This document shows positions 15,919 to 30,900 of a stretch of DNA of 64,000 bases, in pieces (positions within the stretch are counted from its first letter, which is position 1; every line of letters begins with the position of its first letter). Below the pieces are notes generated by a model. The model did no database searches. It saw nothing but the letters and a program-made list of their open reading frames with translations, and was not told the DNA's origin. The DNA lies in the NCBI GenBank assembly GCA_012064415.1, contig SSNU01000348.1, positions 12,029 to 76,028 on the forward strand, read 5' to 3'. Source of the stretch: Gyrodactylus bullatarudis. Its lineage: Eukaryota; Platyhelminthes; Monogenea; Gyrodactylidea; Gyrodactylidae. The position numbers and the translations under genes were made by a program.

Positions 15919-18900
15919 TGAATCCGTAATCGAAGCTCTGCATTGAGCGGGTAGGGTCCATCTCAACAAAACCTATCCATTTTTGATGTTGCGGTATATC
16001 TGGAGCTTCATCCGAATTTCGTTGATTCTTCTGGTACGACATTGATGAAATATCATCAAACTGTTCGTCAGTGTCAGTATGCTCAAAGCTAGCAGTACAA
16101 TTTCGTATTAATTCGTGATTACCACTATCCTTGTTCTGATGTCGTTCATTACATGTTTTCTTTAATTCTTGATTTGTCTGACAGCCTGTGGAAGGGATTT
16201 CTGAATTTCTTTGATAATTTATCGAAGGTCGATGAATAAAGTTGCTATTCTGTTGTTGAGGCATAATTTGTGGTTTTTCATTTGGGATTTGATTTGGGTC
16301 ATAGGTCTTAGTAAGAGTATTTTATACATAACTGATTAAAATTTTTAAAATTAAATACATTTTCCATCAAGAAATCGAGATTAATTTCCTTGTGCTAATA
16401 ACTTATTAGGGACCAAGAGATAGCTATCATGCGTCATGGCTCTATTCAAATAATCCGGTTAGAACCAAATCTCAACATCATTCCTTAAATGATTTTAATT
16501 TTGTTGGTCATTTGAGATATGAAGATAAGAATTTACTAAACCTAATTTACATAAAGATGAGAATTTCCTATTTTCACAAAAAACTCAATATTTTTATCCA
16601 GAAAGTCAGGAAAAAATTTATTTTTTGGATTCCACTATGAAATGAGCTGATTAGTTTTGAATACAAAAAAAATTTCCGAAAAAATTTAATCTGACCAAAT
16701 TTGAGCTGTTTTTTGAATTTTGGAAATGTTTCAAATTTCCACTTTTTCAACTTTCAAATCCAAAATCTTTATCGATTTCAAAGATTTGAAGCAGTTGAAT
16801 ATTGATATTAAGGATCAAAATTAGACAAAGATTTCGAATTCGCCTGCAGGAATTCACAGAAATTCGTCATTACGTTAGGAAATCGAACCATTTGAATTTT
16901 TCGATTATCACGAGGGAAAATGATCCAAAATATAGAGATTGAACTTTTTCTTGGAAAGAGTAATTTTCACTCAAATTCTACGGGCAAATTCCAAATCTTT
17001 GTCTAATTTTGATCCTTAATATCAATATTTAACTGCTTCAAATCTTTGAAATCGATAAAGATTTTGGATTTGAAAGTTGAAAAAGTGGAAATTTGAAACA
17101 TTTGCGAAATTCAAAAAACGGCTCAATTTTGGTCAGATTAAATTTTTTTCGGAAATTTTTTTTGTATTCAAAACTAATCAGCTCATTTCATAGTGGAATC
17201 CAAAAAATAAATTTTTTCCTGACTTTCTGGATAAAAATATTGAGTTTTTTGTGAAAATAGGAAATTCTCATCTTCATGTGAACTAGCTTTATATTATTTG
17301 AGCCAAAAAGTTCTGGAAATAAAAAAAAATTAATCTAACCAAAACTAGGCCGTTTTTTGAATTTCGAAAATGCATCAAGTTTCGACCCCAAAATTATTAT
17401 TAATTTCTTAGATTTGATGCAGTTAAGTGCAGATAAAAAGTTCAAATGGGTTGATTTCCCTCTGCATGTGAATTCGGAATCTTCGTCTAATTTTGATCTC
17501 AAATATCTGCATTTAACTGCTTCAAATCTAAGAAATTAATAAAAATTTTGGGGTCGAAATTTGATAAAGTGGTAATATGATGCATTTTCGAAATTCAAAA
17601 CCGACCTAGTTTTGGTCAGATAGATTTTTTTCAATTTCTACAACTTATTGGCTCATCTTCATCCCAAATAGGTTTATTTAAGAGGATAATTTTAGTTCAA
17701 ATATGTCAATGGAGTTATGATATGAAGATGAGAGTTTACTACTTTTACAAGGAAATCAAAATTTTCCTCTATGAATCTTAAAAATCCATATCCTCCAGAT
17801 TATTGGAAGAAAAAATAGTAAATTCTCATTTCATATCAACTAGCTCAAGTCATTATGTGAGAGACAGACAAATTTCGGAATTCATGGGTCTACTTTGAAA
17901 AAAGCCTTTTTAAATATATCAATAAATGACGTTAAGATCTGAATGTTACCATTTTTGGCCAAAAAAATTTCCCATATCCAATGGATATTATCCTAAATGT
18001 GTTATTATGATCCTAAATAAAATTTGACGATCACTTTATTGCCCATATTTAAAAATAATTATTATTTTCTCGGTGCAGATCCTGTATATTTTTAATAATT
18101 AATATTTAGTAATCCCTCTGAATCATTTAAAATAATTATTTTAGGCCATTCCATTTTTCTTATGAGCTTGAAGAGATTAATTACGGATCTTCATTCTAAT
18201 TTGAAAGAACACATTGATTCTTTAGTTTCTAATGAAAAAAATGGTAGTCTATACTCTAGTAAAAAGTAATTATTAAATACCGAATAGTGATGTAACAAAT
18301 TTTTCAATCTACTTTAAAAAACTACTCAAACGACAATACTATGACTTTTTAACATTATTTTATATAAGATCAAGTATCAAAATGCTTGACCGTGATAATA
18401 TTCAAGTTTAAAAATCAGAATTTTTTAAAAAAGCCGCTAGATTTTCAATGATTTTTTACTATGTTTTCATAAAAATTTTGAATATCTTTTTTGCTAATAA
18501 AGCTTCAAGGGTTTTACAATGAAAACAGTAATAGAATCATGTTAGGATCATTTCTGTTAAATTTTGTTAATCCAATATGCCTACAAGAGAATTTAGAGAA
18601 AATGGGCAATGCATGGGATTAAAAACGAATTTTCAATTTTTTTAGATCTCACACATCATTGTTAACAAAATTATATGTGGAAATTTCACGGAAAATTTTG
18701 ATTTAAAAAAACATCTCTAATACCGAATATCATTTATGTTGGAACTTACATTGATTTTATAGGAAAATACTCTTTGGTTATTCAGTTGAATATTATTTTG
18801 GGAATGATCATTACTGTCTGGTGTATAGGAAACATGACTAGAAAAAATTATATCATTAATTCATCACTAACAAATTTTGAATGAAGAAAATCTATGAAGT

Positions 18901-21900
18901 GAGCACATTAATTCCTTGATACACCCATTTAAAGAATAAAACAAGTTGAGGCAATGAAAAAAAACTTTGTCAGAGCAACCGTTACAGGAATCGATTCGTT
19001 TACTCTTGGTAAGATGAATATTTATCAAGTCTTACTATTAATGTTTGGGTCCTATTGTTCTGTCTCTTAATTCAAGAGTCTTAAATACACTACACTTTAA
19101 ACTATAATATAGTTTGTTTAGCCCTCAAAAAGGTTCATAAATGCCCACAAAAGCTATTTAACCCTCGCATGCAGAATAAGGTCTTCAAGACCCCCAAGGA
19201 AAATGTACATAAATTTTTCATTTAATTATTTTTGCGTATTTTGGATTAAAATAGCTACAGAAGAAAGCTGATTAATAAAAAATATTAGAAAAAATCTGTA
19301 AGCTTAATTGCTGAGGCTGCATTGAAAAATAAGATAACTTTCATGAAATAAATTTTAAATATGGGATCGCCGGCTCGATGTCTTCCATAAAGTTGGTTGA
19401 ATTGAAGTTGGGTATCTATGAGTTTTACAAAAAATCTCAAACGTTAATTTTATTTTACACTAGGCTGTTTACTGAAATCCACAATTGAAATTCGTGGTAA
19501 AAGTCGATTCCCGAAACTTTAATAATTTTCCAAGTTTTTTCTAAATATGAAATGAGGAAGGATGCCAAAGTAAATACTTACTCAAATCTTCTTTATTAAA
19601 GATCTTTTATGCCTTTGAAAAGACAAGAATTAGATTTGTGAAATTATATTTCTCAAAATTAAATAGAATCTATATTTATAAATATGGATCACCGATCATT
19701 TAGAACTCATGTTGAGGATAACTATGAAAGAACTTATTTTTTTGAAAAATATCATGTGGTTGACTCTGTTACCCAAGTAAGAAAATAAAAAAACGAAATT
19801 TACAAAATATAGCTCACTAGTATAATGCATTTGGACGATCATCGTTTTGTTGTATTTCAGGATAATTTTGAAGTGATATGTCATTCTTTATGCTAGCTTG
19901 ATTGATTTTATCACCAAAACTACTATTTGTTGTAGTGAAGTTCTCTCTGTGATTACTTGAGGTTGAAGCTGTCACACAGGGCTGGCGATGATCAATCGTT
20001 TTAAGGGTGGACTCATCTTTTTGAACAAATGCATTTTCGGTATAATTGTCTTGAATAAAATTATTAACATTGGGGCTCTCATAAGAAATTTCTTTGGTAA
20101 TGGATTGGGGACAGTTGTACAGTTCATTAGCATCCTCGTGGATTCTCACATCAACATCTGTAAATAAAAGTAAAGTACTTTTTACCAAAATCCAGGATCA
20201 AACTTAACAAGTTTTAATTCAGATCAGATTATATAATGGGAATAAAAAACAAGTTAATGAATCCAAAATTTAATTAGTTTTTGAATATAAACTAGTGATC
20301 TGCCTGGAAGAAAAAACTACTTTTAATATAATTTTTTCAGAATCGATCAGAATGATTTTCGAAAACGGGATCTACAAATTTAAATCATCAAATTTAAAGG
20401 AAATGTATTGACTTTCTCTCACTTAAACACAAGACCTGTGTCAGTAAGTTAAAAATATAATTTCATATTCAAATAGATTTAGAGAAATTTTGAGAAAATA
20501 GACCAAAAAAAGATAAATTATTTTTTTATGAATGAAATCAATTTTTGTATTTGTTACGTTCAGATTGGAAACTCCTACAATGAAATCACTGAACGTTCAA
20601 CTAATTGGTCAATGTGGAAACTCGGTGTACACATTGAATATAGCTATAGTGATTAAACGTACAATGTGTACACTGTTCACTCTATGTTCGGGAAATAAGT
20701 CTCATCTATTTTAATGGTCTTAAGGTCTTTTGATTTAAGAAAAGTTCGAATATAATATTCATTTATTTATTATTTCATGGAAAACTTTTATAGGATCTAG
20801 AATTGCAAAGAACTTTATTTCTTCTGCATTTCCCCCTATTTGACAGGCATTCAGTGGCAAAATCATACCTCAACATTTCTTGGCCCCATGAAAATGAAGA
20901 TTCCTTTGAGGTAGTTTGGATAGATAGAGAATCTCTATGAGAAATGCTTCAGGGACTTCTTTGCGGTTTTCAAGAGGTTCTCATCTTCATTTATTAGCAT
21001 TTTGGATGCCCTGACTTTAGAGATAAGATTGTCGTATTCCTTATCGTAAATTCTTAATGAATTTTGGGTTGATAATTTAAAACTATATCAAGTGAGAAAC
21101 CTGAACCTTTTTGACGCATTGTAGAGGTTTCTCAAGTTAAGACTTATGGGTTACAGAAGACGAATACACTGTGGTCGAAAACTTGAAACTTAATCTTACT
21201 TTTTCTTTGTTGAATACAAAAAGATCAATTGATATCTGCATGCGATTATTGGAAACTGCTATTTATTCAACAAAATTGGGCTTAAAACTTGTAATTCAAG
21301 ATTTAAAAAAATTGTCCAGTGTATACACTGTACGAGTTTCCACTATGAACGTAACATATATTTGAGCCTCTGACAGAGATTAAGGTTAAAGTTTGGAAAA
21401 AGGCAAGTAAAAATATTTATCAAGGTCCTTGATTCAAGCAGAAATCTTATTCCTTTTGATTAATCAAGCGTTTTTATCTTTCAAATTTAGTATTACTAAA
21501 TTAATATATCAAACGATTTGTTGAGTCACTTTCCATTCGTGTGATTATTTTGAGTAAGTTTTAGAATCCTGAAATTATTTTTAACCAAGATTTTGATCTG
21601 GCCACAGAAAAAATTAATACATGCCAATTATTTAACAAATAATGCTTTTATTCCAAACAAAAGTTCTCCATTTTACACCTGTTCTTATTGAGTTGACATT
21701 AAATCACCAAATTAATTAAGATTTTAATCACATTAAAGGAATTCTAATGCCTGACCAAATAGTACAACAAACCTTGAACTTTGCAATGATTGATTGCATT
21801 TCTGGAAATGATTCAAAATATTTATCTTTGCAGCATTTTATATTTGAAAAGTTTGATTAGGGTACAAATTTTGAGTTTTATTAACAAAATAGATTCTCAA

Positions 21901-24900
21901 TCTTAACATTATTTTATTTATTTTGGTCAAAATGGCATGTTTAGTTATAATTAAATGATATAGATTAGAGAGAGGCAAATTTTTTTCCTTCATGCTTCAA
22001 ATAGATTCGAATCTAAAGAATTCTTTATGCTCCGTAATTGCCGTATTCTAAAAATAAATTGGAAAAATTTTGATGTTCTGATATGCCATTTACTATTTCC
22101 CTAAGATCGTTAATTTTTTCCAAATAGAATGTATTTTTTCCAGGGTTTATTCAGAATATATATTTGATATTAATTTGGCGTGAAAATCTGATTCAAAAAG
22201 ATCAAAACTTGTCTAATGATTCAAAATTTATCAATTCTCGTAGTAAAATTCTTTGAAAAATGGTGGCGCGAATTTGAAAATTTGACATCTTCAATTGAAA
22301 TTATGCATATCTAAATTAAGTTAAAAACATAAGGTTCAATAGGAATAGAAAATTCCTATCAAATGAACCCATAAATTCGAAAAGTTTGTATTACCCTAAG
22401 ATAATTATCTATTATAATAGATGTTTTACTATGCGTTGATTTCAAAAATATTATCTATTATTAAGTAATAAATAATCAGGAAAAAAATCCAACTTTTTCT
22501 CAATACCAGGTTCTCATATACTGTATTTAAAAAAATACTGTATTCAAAGAATTCATCTTACTATTACATTATATTAGTGTCACTTTTTTTTCGATCTGGG
22601 GATATCAGAATAAACTAAAATGATCCTGATCCGAAATTTGACGCAGATTCTGTATCTGGTCCGATTAGCCCTGAGTTAAGTGAAAACTCAATTGATGAAA
22701 TTCTTTTGGAGAACACGAATGCATTCATTGACCAAACTTTCAATACTCGACTTATAAGGTATTTAAAACTTTCAAAAAAACAATCTATTGATTTGGCAAG
22801 TATGATGAACTTTCGATTAAATAATGGAAGAATTTGAGCACCATTCAAAAAAATAGAGATGAGTCATTTCGTAAATATTTCATGGAAGAAGATAAATTTG
22901 CGTTCTGTTCAGATATAAGAGGTCTCTTTGAAAGATTGGGATATGCATTTTCTATACACAATGAACGGCTATTCATTGATTCCAATAAAAAAAGTTTGTC
23001 TTACTCTCCAATCAAAATACTCATCCACCAATCGTTCTAGCTTATTCTCGAAGTCACGGAGAAAGATATGAAACTCTGAAAATTTTAATGGAAAAAATTC
23101 ATTACTATGAAAATGAATTTAGAATAATATCTGAATTTCAAATTATAAGCATCTTAAGTGGTATACAAGCAGGAAACACTCTTCATCCGTGTTATTTATG
23201 TCTCTGGAATTCTCGCTAAAGAGGTACTCATTATGTGCTCGACCAAGAGGCTCCTGCAAGAGATTATTCTTTGACAAATAACAGAATCAATCCACCTCTT
23301 GATTCTATTTCTTTTTTTGCTAGAATTCTGATTGTTGACTTTACAGTAACAAGATCGACATAAATTAATAGGTGTGAAATCAGCATTGAAAGTAAGCTGA
23401 CGTTGAAAATATAGGATTATTGCTTGCTTTATTTCATCGTTTATGGGGAAAACTAATTTATTGTGGAAAAAATAACCACAAATATAACAGAATTTATTCT
23501 TATCATTCCTACAGTAGAAAGCTCTATTCATGATTTAATAAAAAAGTTAATTGAGAAAATCACATGATTAAACTCGAAAAATCTCCCCATTTCATTTGCT
23601 CATAGTTAAGACTGACCTCTAATCTGATTGGTTGTGTAGTAAAGCATGCCATGTATTGTCTAGACTTGATTCGCATGAGACATTTTGAGCCCCAAAAGAT
23701 GAAGTAAGTTCATTTTGTCAATCTAATTCATGTATTTCTAAATATTCCATGCATATATTATTCAAAATATTTGTTTTAATCGGGTATATTACCAAGGAAA
23801 TACCCATTTTAAACATCTTAAAAAGTCCAATTTTACACCTGAAAACGATGTCTGACAGAGTTGAGAGTAGTCTTAATCGAAAGAGCAGAAAATTTGAAAT
23901 TTGAAGCCGTGAGTCAATTTGAAAAAACAAATTTTCACTAAAATTCTATGTTTTTTTTCAATAAATTTTACTTGGTTTTATTTTCTGCGCCAATTTTTTC
24001 TCTTTCTCCCGTTCATATACACGCCATTCGACGCAGAATTTAATTTTCTATTTAATGATATCCAGATGTTGGGCAATTAGTTAATGATTTTGATCAATTA
24101 GTAACTCCAGTTTTATGAAAATTCGAAATTTTCGTTTTTTGCGAATATCTCCAAAAGAAGAGAATCTGAGACCAGATACAGAATCTGCGTCAAATTTCGG
24201 ATTATTTTAGTTTATTCTGATATCCCCAGATCGAAAAAAAGTGACACGCCGTGTTATATTTGAATAATTAGTCGTTACTCACAAATCCTGAATTTTTAAA
24301 ATAAAGTTTAAAAAAACCAACATGATAAACGTACCTCTAACCTGGTCCTGATATTTAGTTGAAACCTCTTTGAGTTCTGCTCGATGAGATGCAAAATTTT
24401 CAATTTGCTTGGAATCTAAAACAGGTTCAAAGTAAAATTTATTACAAAATAAATTTTAAAACATTCTTACTGCTGGTTGCTTCATCAACCTCTTGAAGTT
24501 TTGCTAAGATCTCCTGCTGTCCAGGATTCTCGTCTTGAATACCAGATTTTTGTAATTTATCAATAAGCAACGAGGCAGCTCTATTATTCCTGCTGAGTTT
24601 ACCAGCTGCAATCATACTCTGGAGAACTCGACCAGAGGCTGACTTTTTCAAGCTATTATCATCTATTCCATCAAGACTGTTAAGTGTGATCCTTGGGGAA
24701 ACAGGAGATGTTTTAGTCGAATAATCAGTGTCAGAATAATTTTCATAGTTTTGACCAAGTTGGAGTTTAACCCTAGATAAGATCGAGTTCAGACGCTGTT
24801 TCCTTGCTTCTCTTTCAGCTGAATTACTGTCTGTTTCTTGTTGATTGCTGATTGACTTTTTTTATAAAAATGTTATTAATTTTCACGGTAAAATTTGATG

Positions 24901-27900
24901 AATGAAAAGAGAATTCTACATCAGATCAAGTCTATCAGATTGAAGGGGGAAATGTTCACTGAAGGGTTGCATACTACACAGTGAGTTATTAAAGTTGATT
25001 GACCAGAAATTGGAAATCTATGGTTTTTACAAAAACCGCGCTTTTTCAACAAAATAAGTATTTGTTAAAGATTTTTTGGAATCCAAATCATGTTGCCCAC
25101 TTTTACCATTTAAGGAAAAAAATTATATTGGTGAAATTTTTCAAATTTCTATTTAGCGCCAAATTAATTTGAAAGTCGGAGTGTTGTCCAAAGAATTTTT
25201 TCAGAATGGAGAATCACGCCGTCAAATTTTTGAAAGTTCCACCATTTGGAACTATCGAAATTTCATTGATTTCCAAATAGTGAAAATGGTCAGAAAATCG
25301 AAATTCAGCACCCAAACGATTATGAAGTTGTGCATTAGAAAGATTTAGTAAAATTGATTTTCTTGTCTAATTCTGACCCTGATAAACTTCTTTTGACAAC
25401 ACTCTCTCTTTCTAATCAATGAATATTTTCAGTTGGAAATATTGTGATTTTGACGCCAAATCGAAATTTGGAAAATGACCATATTTTTTCAAAGTTTTTT
25501 TCTTCAACAAAAAATCGATATTTTTGTAAAAATTATTCTCAACTTCATATCAATTAGCTTTAGAATATTTCTTTATCTGATTCTGGTCGAATTTACCATT
25601 ATACAATTTACCTATCTTAATCAGAATTTAGTCTCAGATATGTGATTTTATATTAATGCAGTCGCATAATTGAAATTTTCTTTAAACTTAGGATGTTTAA
25701 CTTACATTTAAGGAACAAACGGCCGAGCTCTTTCTCGGTGACTCATCAGATTCCTGAGTGTTTCTATCATTACAGCTGTAATCTTCTTTAATTTCTTTTC
25801 GAATATTTTCGTCTTGACATTTGCTATTCTTATCAAAGTCAAAATCATTATTAATGACAGGACATTCGATTTCTTTAAGATCGTTTGGATTCACATCATT
25901 GCTGAAAGAATTTTGTTCAGAAATAACTGATTTCTTTACACGATAAAAGATTTGCTGCATAGCCTTCTGGAGAACATTTTCAACAGCGTTAGCGGCAACC
26001 ATTTTCACTTGTTGCTCCAGCATTTCTTGTTTCCTTCATAAAATACAATGATTAAATTTTTGTTTTAGATAAAAATTTATTGAACAACACACTTTCTTTC
26101 CAACTCTTCAGCCTCCAATTCTTGTTGACGAATACGCTTTTGACGCTCCTGTTGTCTAATTTGAGACATTTTTCTACGATAGTTTTCAAATTCTGTTTCT
26201 TCTTCATTTTGCTGTTTGATCGCGACTTCTTTCTTCAGACCAGTTGAAGTTTGAGTCTTGGAAGGCTTAACTAATGATGCCTAATACAAATTTTTTCATC
26301 ATTTCGAATTAATCAAATAAATTACATGTTTTACATTAAAAACAGAAAATACTCACAGATCTAACAATATTTTCATCTATAGGAAAAAATAATTTATAAA
26401 TTAAATTATTTTTATCATCAAGAAGTCATACTCTTTATATTTGAATAGATTTTGGTATCTGTTCGAATTTGTTTTTGACTTTTACTCATGACGTTATCTG
26501 CACCTGATTGAGATTGTATATTTGAAATGGAAGATCTTGGAGGGAAGCAATTGTTCATAGATCGATAAGAATTCGATGTCAGGGCTAATAAATGAAGAAT
26601 CATTAACTTATGTCAATGAAATGCATTTTAACCTGAAATTCTTCTTCATTCTATGCATTAAGGTTTGAAAGTTTTTGGTGTTTGAATCGAGATATTAAAA
26701 GAATTATTGATTGATTTATTCATACAAACTAGCTTTTAATGATGATATTGCTGAGCTTCATCAAGAATATATTCGTTTGGCTCCAAACTCATAAAGAAGT
26801 TTAGAGAAAACAAGTGTATAGTGATAAACGTTATATTTCCCTGGGTCTCTTCGCTTTCATTATATTTTTAAATACAACTTGCATTCATAGATAAAGACAG
26901 AACTATATTTTATCCCTGGAGTCCGGTAATATATTTCTTAACTTTCAGATATTCAGATTGCTCAGATTTATCAAAGATTTGAATACGCCACTCTTACCTA
27001 TAGTAATGAATCATTACTAATGATATAATAAGAGTTCCTGTATGTTAAATATTAGAACCGACTAAATTTCAATCAAAATTTTTGTTCACCCTCTTCCTGG
27101 CTTGTTTTTCTCCAAGTTTATGCAGGCCTAGTAGAAGAAACTAGAGTAGGCCTGCTATATATTATTATATAAAATATACTATGAAAAAGACATGATGATT
27201 ACAAATACAGGTACGGTTATTTAACGCATGAGCCATGACTTACATGATTTAGGATGAGTAGATTTGAAAATTATATTTGATTGTCTACAAACGGTACCAG
27301 GGGAGAATTTGGAATTATTCGATCTTGAAGTGTTATAAAAAGAGCTCGTCAAACGGTTAATGCGTAAAGAAGCATTTTTATCTGTATTGTTACGAATTGA
27401 CTTGTTGAGGTAATTGCAAACTTCTCTCGGCACACTTGAACCAAAAGCTACTGGATTTCTTGGCAGGAAATTCGAATTACTCACAAATGATCTTGTGGCT
27501 TGAGAATTCGATAGGATTCCAGATCGGCTTTTCAAACGGTCATGGGTATTTCCATAGTTGTTAGTTTCAGGCAATTTGTAAGTTTTCTCACAAATCTTCT
27601 GGAATTTTTCCTATGGAAAAGTTTTTAATATATAGAAACGATAAAACTAAAAAGTGCTATTTAATCAAAATAATAATGAATAATTGGGATCTGAGAAGAA
27701 TTATACCTTAACTTCAACCCGTTTGACATCATCTTTTTTTAGAGAAATTAAAATTTTCTTGTAATGCAGAATGATTTAACTTTTAGGAAATTTTTCTATT
27801 ACAAACACTATTTTTAACCAATGTACTCAAGAATCATACAAACTAGTAATTTTGAAATGAAAAAATATCATATCTTGGCAAATAAAACTCTCATCGACAT

Positions 27901-30900
27901 CTTGCTCCATCGGATTATCATCTTTTTAGGTCTCTACAGCTTTTCCTAAAAGGTAAAATTTTCAGATCAAAAGAAGAGGTCAGAATTGGACTGGATGACT
28001 TTTTTACATCAAAATCTGAAGAATTCTATAGTGACGGGATTAAACAACTGCCAATTCGTTGCCAGAAATGCCTTAATTCATCAGGAAATTACTTCCATTG
28101 ATGATATTATATTAAATTTTTATATACAGTACTCCCTCTTATAGATTAATCTAGTTGAAAATTAATTTTCAGTCTATTTTTACGAAAGAGATTTTTGAGG
28201 GGTAGAAATTAAGGGTATAACTTTTACAGTTATTAAAGAGGGAGTACTGTACTATCAATATTAGTTGTATCCAGTCCCATTACTTTTCGCTCAACCTAAT
28301 GAATAAAACAGATTATAATGAGAACAACAATCAGGAACACATGATTTTTGTTTATCATGCTGAAATAAGCTGACAAGTTTTTAAAGGAAAAAAATTTCCG
28401 GTAAAAATTCAATCTGACCAAACTTAGGCTATTCTTTTTAAATTTTTAAAATGAACCACTTTTTGAACTTTTGTTAATCGATTTCAAAGATTTGAGGCAA
28501 TCAAATGCTAATATTTCGGATCAACATTGGACAAAGAACTCTAATTCACATAGAAATTCGTCATTACTGTGAAAAATCGAAAATTTTGAATTTCTCGATC
28601 ATCATGAAGGAAAGTGATTCAAAATTTAGAAGTTTAACTTATTCTTTTATCCTCAATGGCTAAATTTGAATTCTTCGCCAGATGATGTTCCGAAATTTCA
28701 GTATCGGATTGCTTTAAATCTTCGAGACATTTTCAAAATTCGAAAATCTTGGCCAAATTGTATTTTTCTATCAGCTCATTTCATTATAGAATTCAAAAAA
28801 TGTGAATTATTTCCATCATCTAATACTGTAAGCTTTCTTATACTAAGGCGTTACATTTTTTCAAGCAAAAACTACGTACCTTTTCCTGCATTTGAATTAG
28901 TTTTCTCCTTTCTTCAGCACGTCGAATCTTTTCCTCTGTTTGTTCACGCTTCTCTTGGATCTTTCTAGCTCTCTCTGCTAGTAAACGTTCTCGATTCGCT
29001 GCTACAGCCTCCTCGTTAGCCTTCATTGTCAAGAGGATTTCTTTTCGTTTCTTTTCAGCTTCATTGTAGGCTTTTTGTCTCTTTTCCAAATGAGAAGTAT
29101 TCTTAACAGATTGTGACTTGTTCGTATGAACAGTCGAGGACTTTTGGCTTCCCCTATTGAGATGAACGAGATTAGTGTCCGGCGACTTGTTATTCAAAAA
29201 TTGAGGACTTTTTATTTCGATAGCATCATTCTTTGTAACATTACTATATCCACTTGAAGATATTTGATTATCCAGATAATTCTCCAGATGTGAATTTGTT
29301 GTTACTGAAATTGTTAGGATGTGTGTCAATAAATTCATTATTATTTCAATCATTTCCTCAAATTCTTAACTAAACTCAATTTATTTACCATGGTTACATA
29401 ACGATTTACAAAGTTTAAACAAACCTCTTCGATTTATATTGGTTTTAGTTGTAGGCTTATTGAGTGTCTTTTGACGCTGGTCAGACTGCTGGGAACTCGG
29501 AAGTTCATTTTTAGCTGATTTAACGTTATTTTTATAGGGTTCTGTGGAAATTTCTTTTGTTAGGCTATCCCTCTGATCATAGTGAGTGTTGACTTGGGAT
29601 TTTTTGAATGTTTTCATAAAAGAACTTCTATCATCGATTCCGGAACAAGCTAAAGTATTCGAATGAACTACCGTATTTTATTTTTCGAAGACAAGACAAA
29701 ACTCACCTCTGTTAATTATATCAGTTGAGTACTCCTTTTCTCCGATCGCTTCCAACTCTTGGCAAGCTAACTGTTCAAGACGTGTATAATTATGATCGAT
29801 TGATGAGTTTAGATCTCTTGGTGTGTTGAGTTCACTCTTGGCCAAAATAAAATCACAGGAATTGTCAATAAGGCAATTTTCTAACATTTTCGACTCTACA
29901 ATAAATTCATACAATGGTGAGAACTCAACTTGAGAGCTATTCAAACTAAAATTCAATTAAATAATGATTTCTTTTTATATAATTATATCAATATACTGAA
30001 TACATTCTACGTATATCATTAGTATTACACACTACTATATGCTTAAAAGTTAACTACTATTATTTATAAAAAATATTGATTTCAATTAGCGTACTATAGA
30101 GATGTGAGAGTTGAGCAACATTGCGGCTATTTATTTAAATACGTTTTAGGTTATTACAATTAAAATACACTAAAATATCCTGTTTTTATTTCCACTCAAC
30201 TTTTAGATACTCAACCTAATTAGGTATGAAATAAATTTTGAATCAAGGAATCTTCTCAAAATAAAATTTAATTCACCTTCTTCCATGCGTTGATGATTGA
30301 TAAAGAAATTTTTCAACTTCATTTTTTCTGTCAAAATTTTGTCTTGTTGGTGTGAATCCTTCTCCTGGTCGACCTCAATCGAATTATCGATTTGATGATT
30401 AATGTAATTTCCAAAGTTATCTATCTGTCTGTCTTCCCTAACAACATAATCTGAGCTCAAAGCCTTTTCACAGGGAGAACTTTTGCTAAATCCATTGTCA
30501 AAGCTGTCCCGTTCGTTATTGAGTTTATCGTTACTGATGTAATCCTGATAACTGCTGCTACTTCCAGTGTTTAGGAATAAATTCGAGTTTATTGAACTAC
30601 TATGACAAAAGATGTTCTCATTCAATGCCGATTTCAAGGAATAAGATGAGTTCAGACTATTTGAATAATTTGCTCCAATCTCCACTGTATATATGAAAAT
30701 GATATTAATAAAAAAATAAATTAATTTGATAGATTACTAGGCCTAAATACAAGAGAATCATTTACTTGTAAATAATGTATTGTGAGCCAATAAAAATATT
30801 TTAAATGATAAAATAAGTCTTGACTATTTAGTGGAAATTAACTTCTACACTCATATTATTAGCAGAGAAGCAACCTTAAAACTAACAAGGGTATGAATGA

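Noticed and set aside
17357..17539. Open frames inside palindromes (also 42047-42328, 48730-48990, 36290-36478)
   Set aside because: They read across low-complexity inverted repeats, have mirror-image counterparts on the other strand and no family resemblance.
16551..17850. Repeated blocks that could suggest a CRISPR-like or tandem array
   Set aside because: They are inverted arms of fold-back elements, not short direct repeats with unique spacers, and the DNA is eukaryotic.
28880..29304. Naming the coiled-coil gene as MAP7/ensconsin or another known coil protein
   Set aside because: The similarity is only in charged helix composition and a short AFGSSVPR-like stretch in the next exon (27610-27244), which is too weak for a name.
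30275..30284. Donor GTGAAT after GAAGAAG in the coiled-coil gene
   Set aside because: It leaves a phase that hits a stop in the next exon, whereas the donor at 30215 (GTTGAG) keeps the frame.
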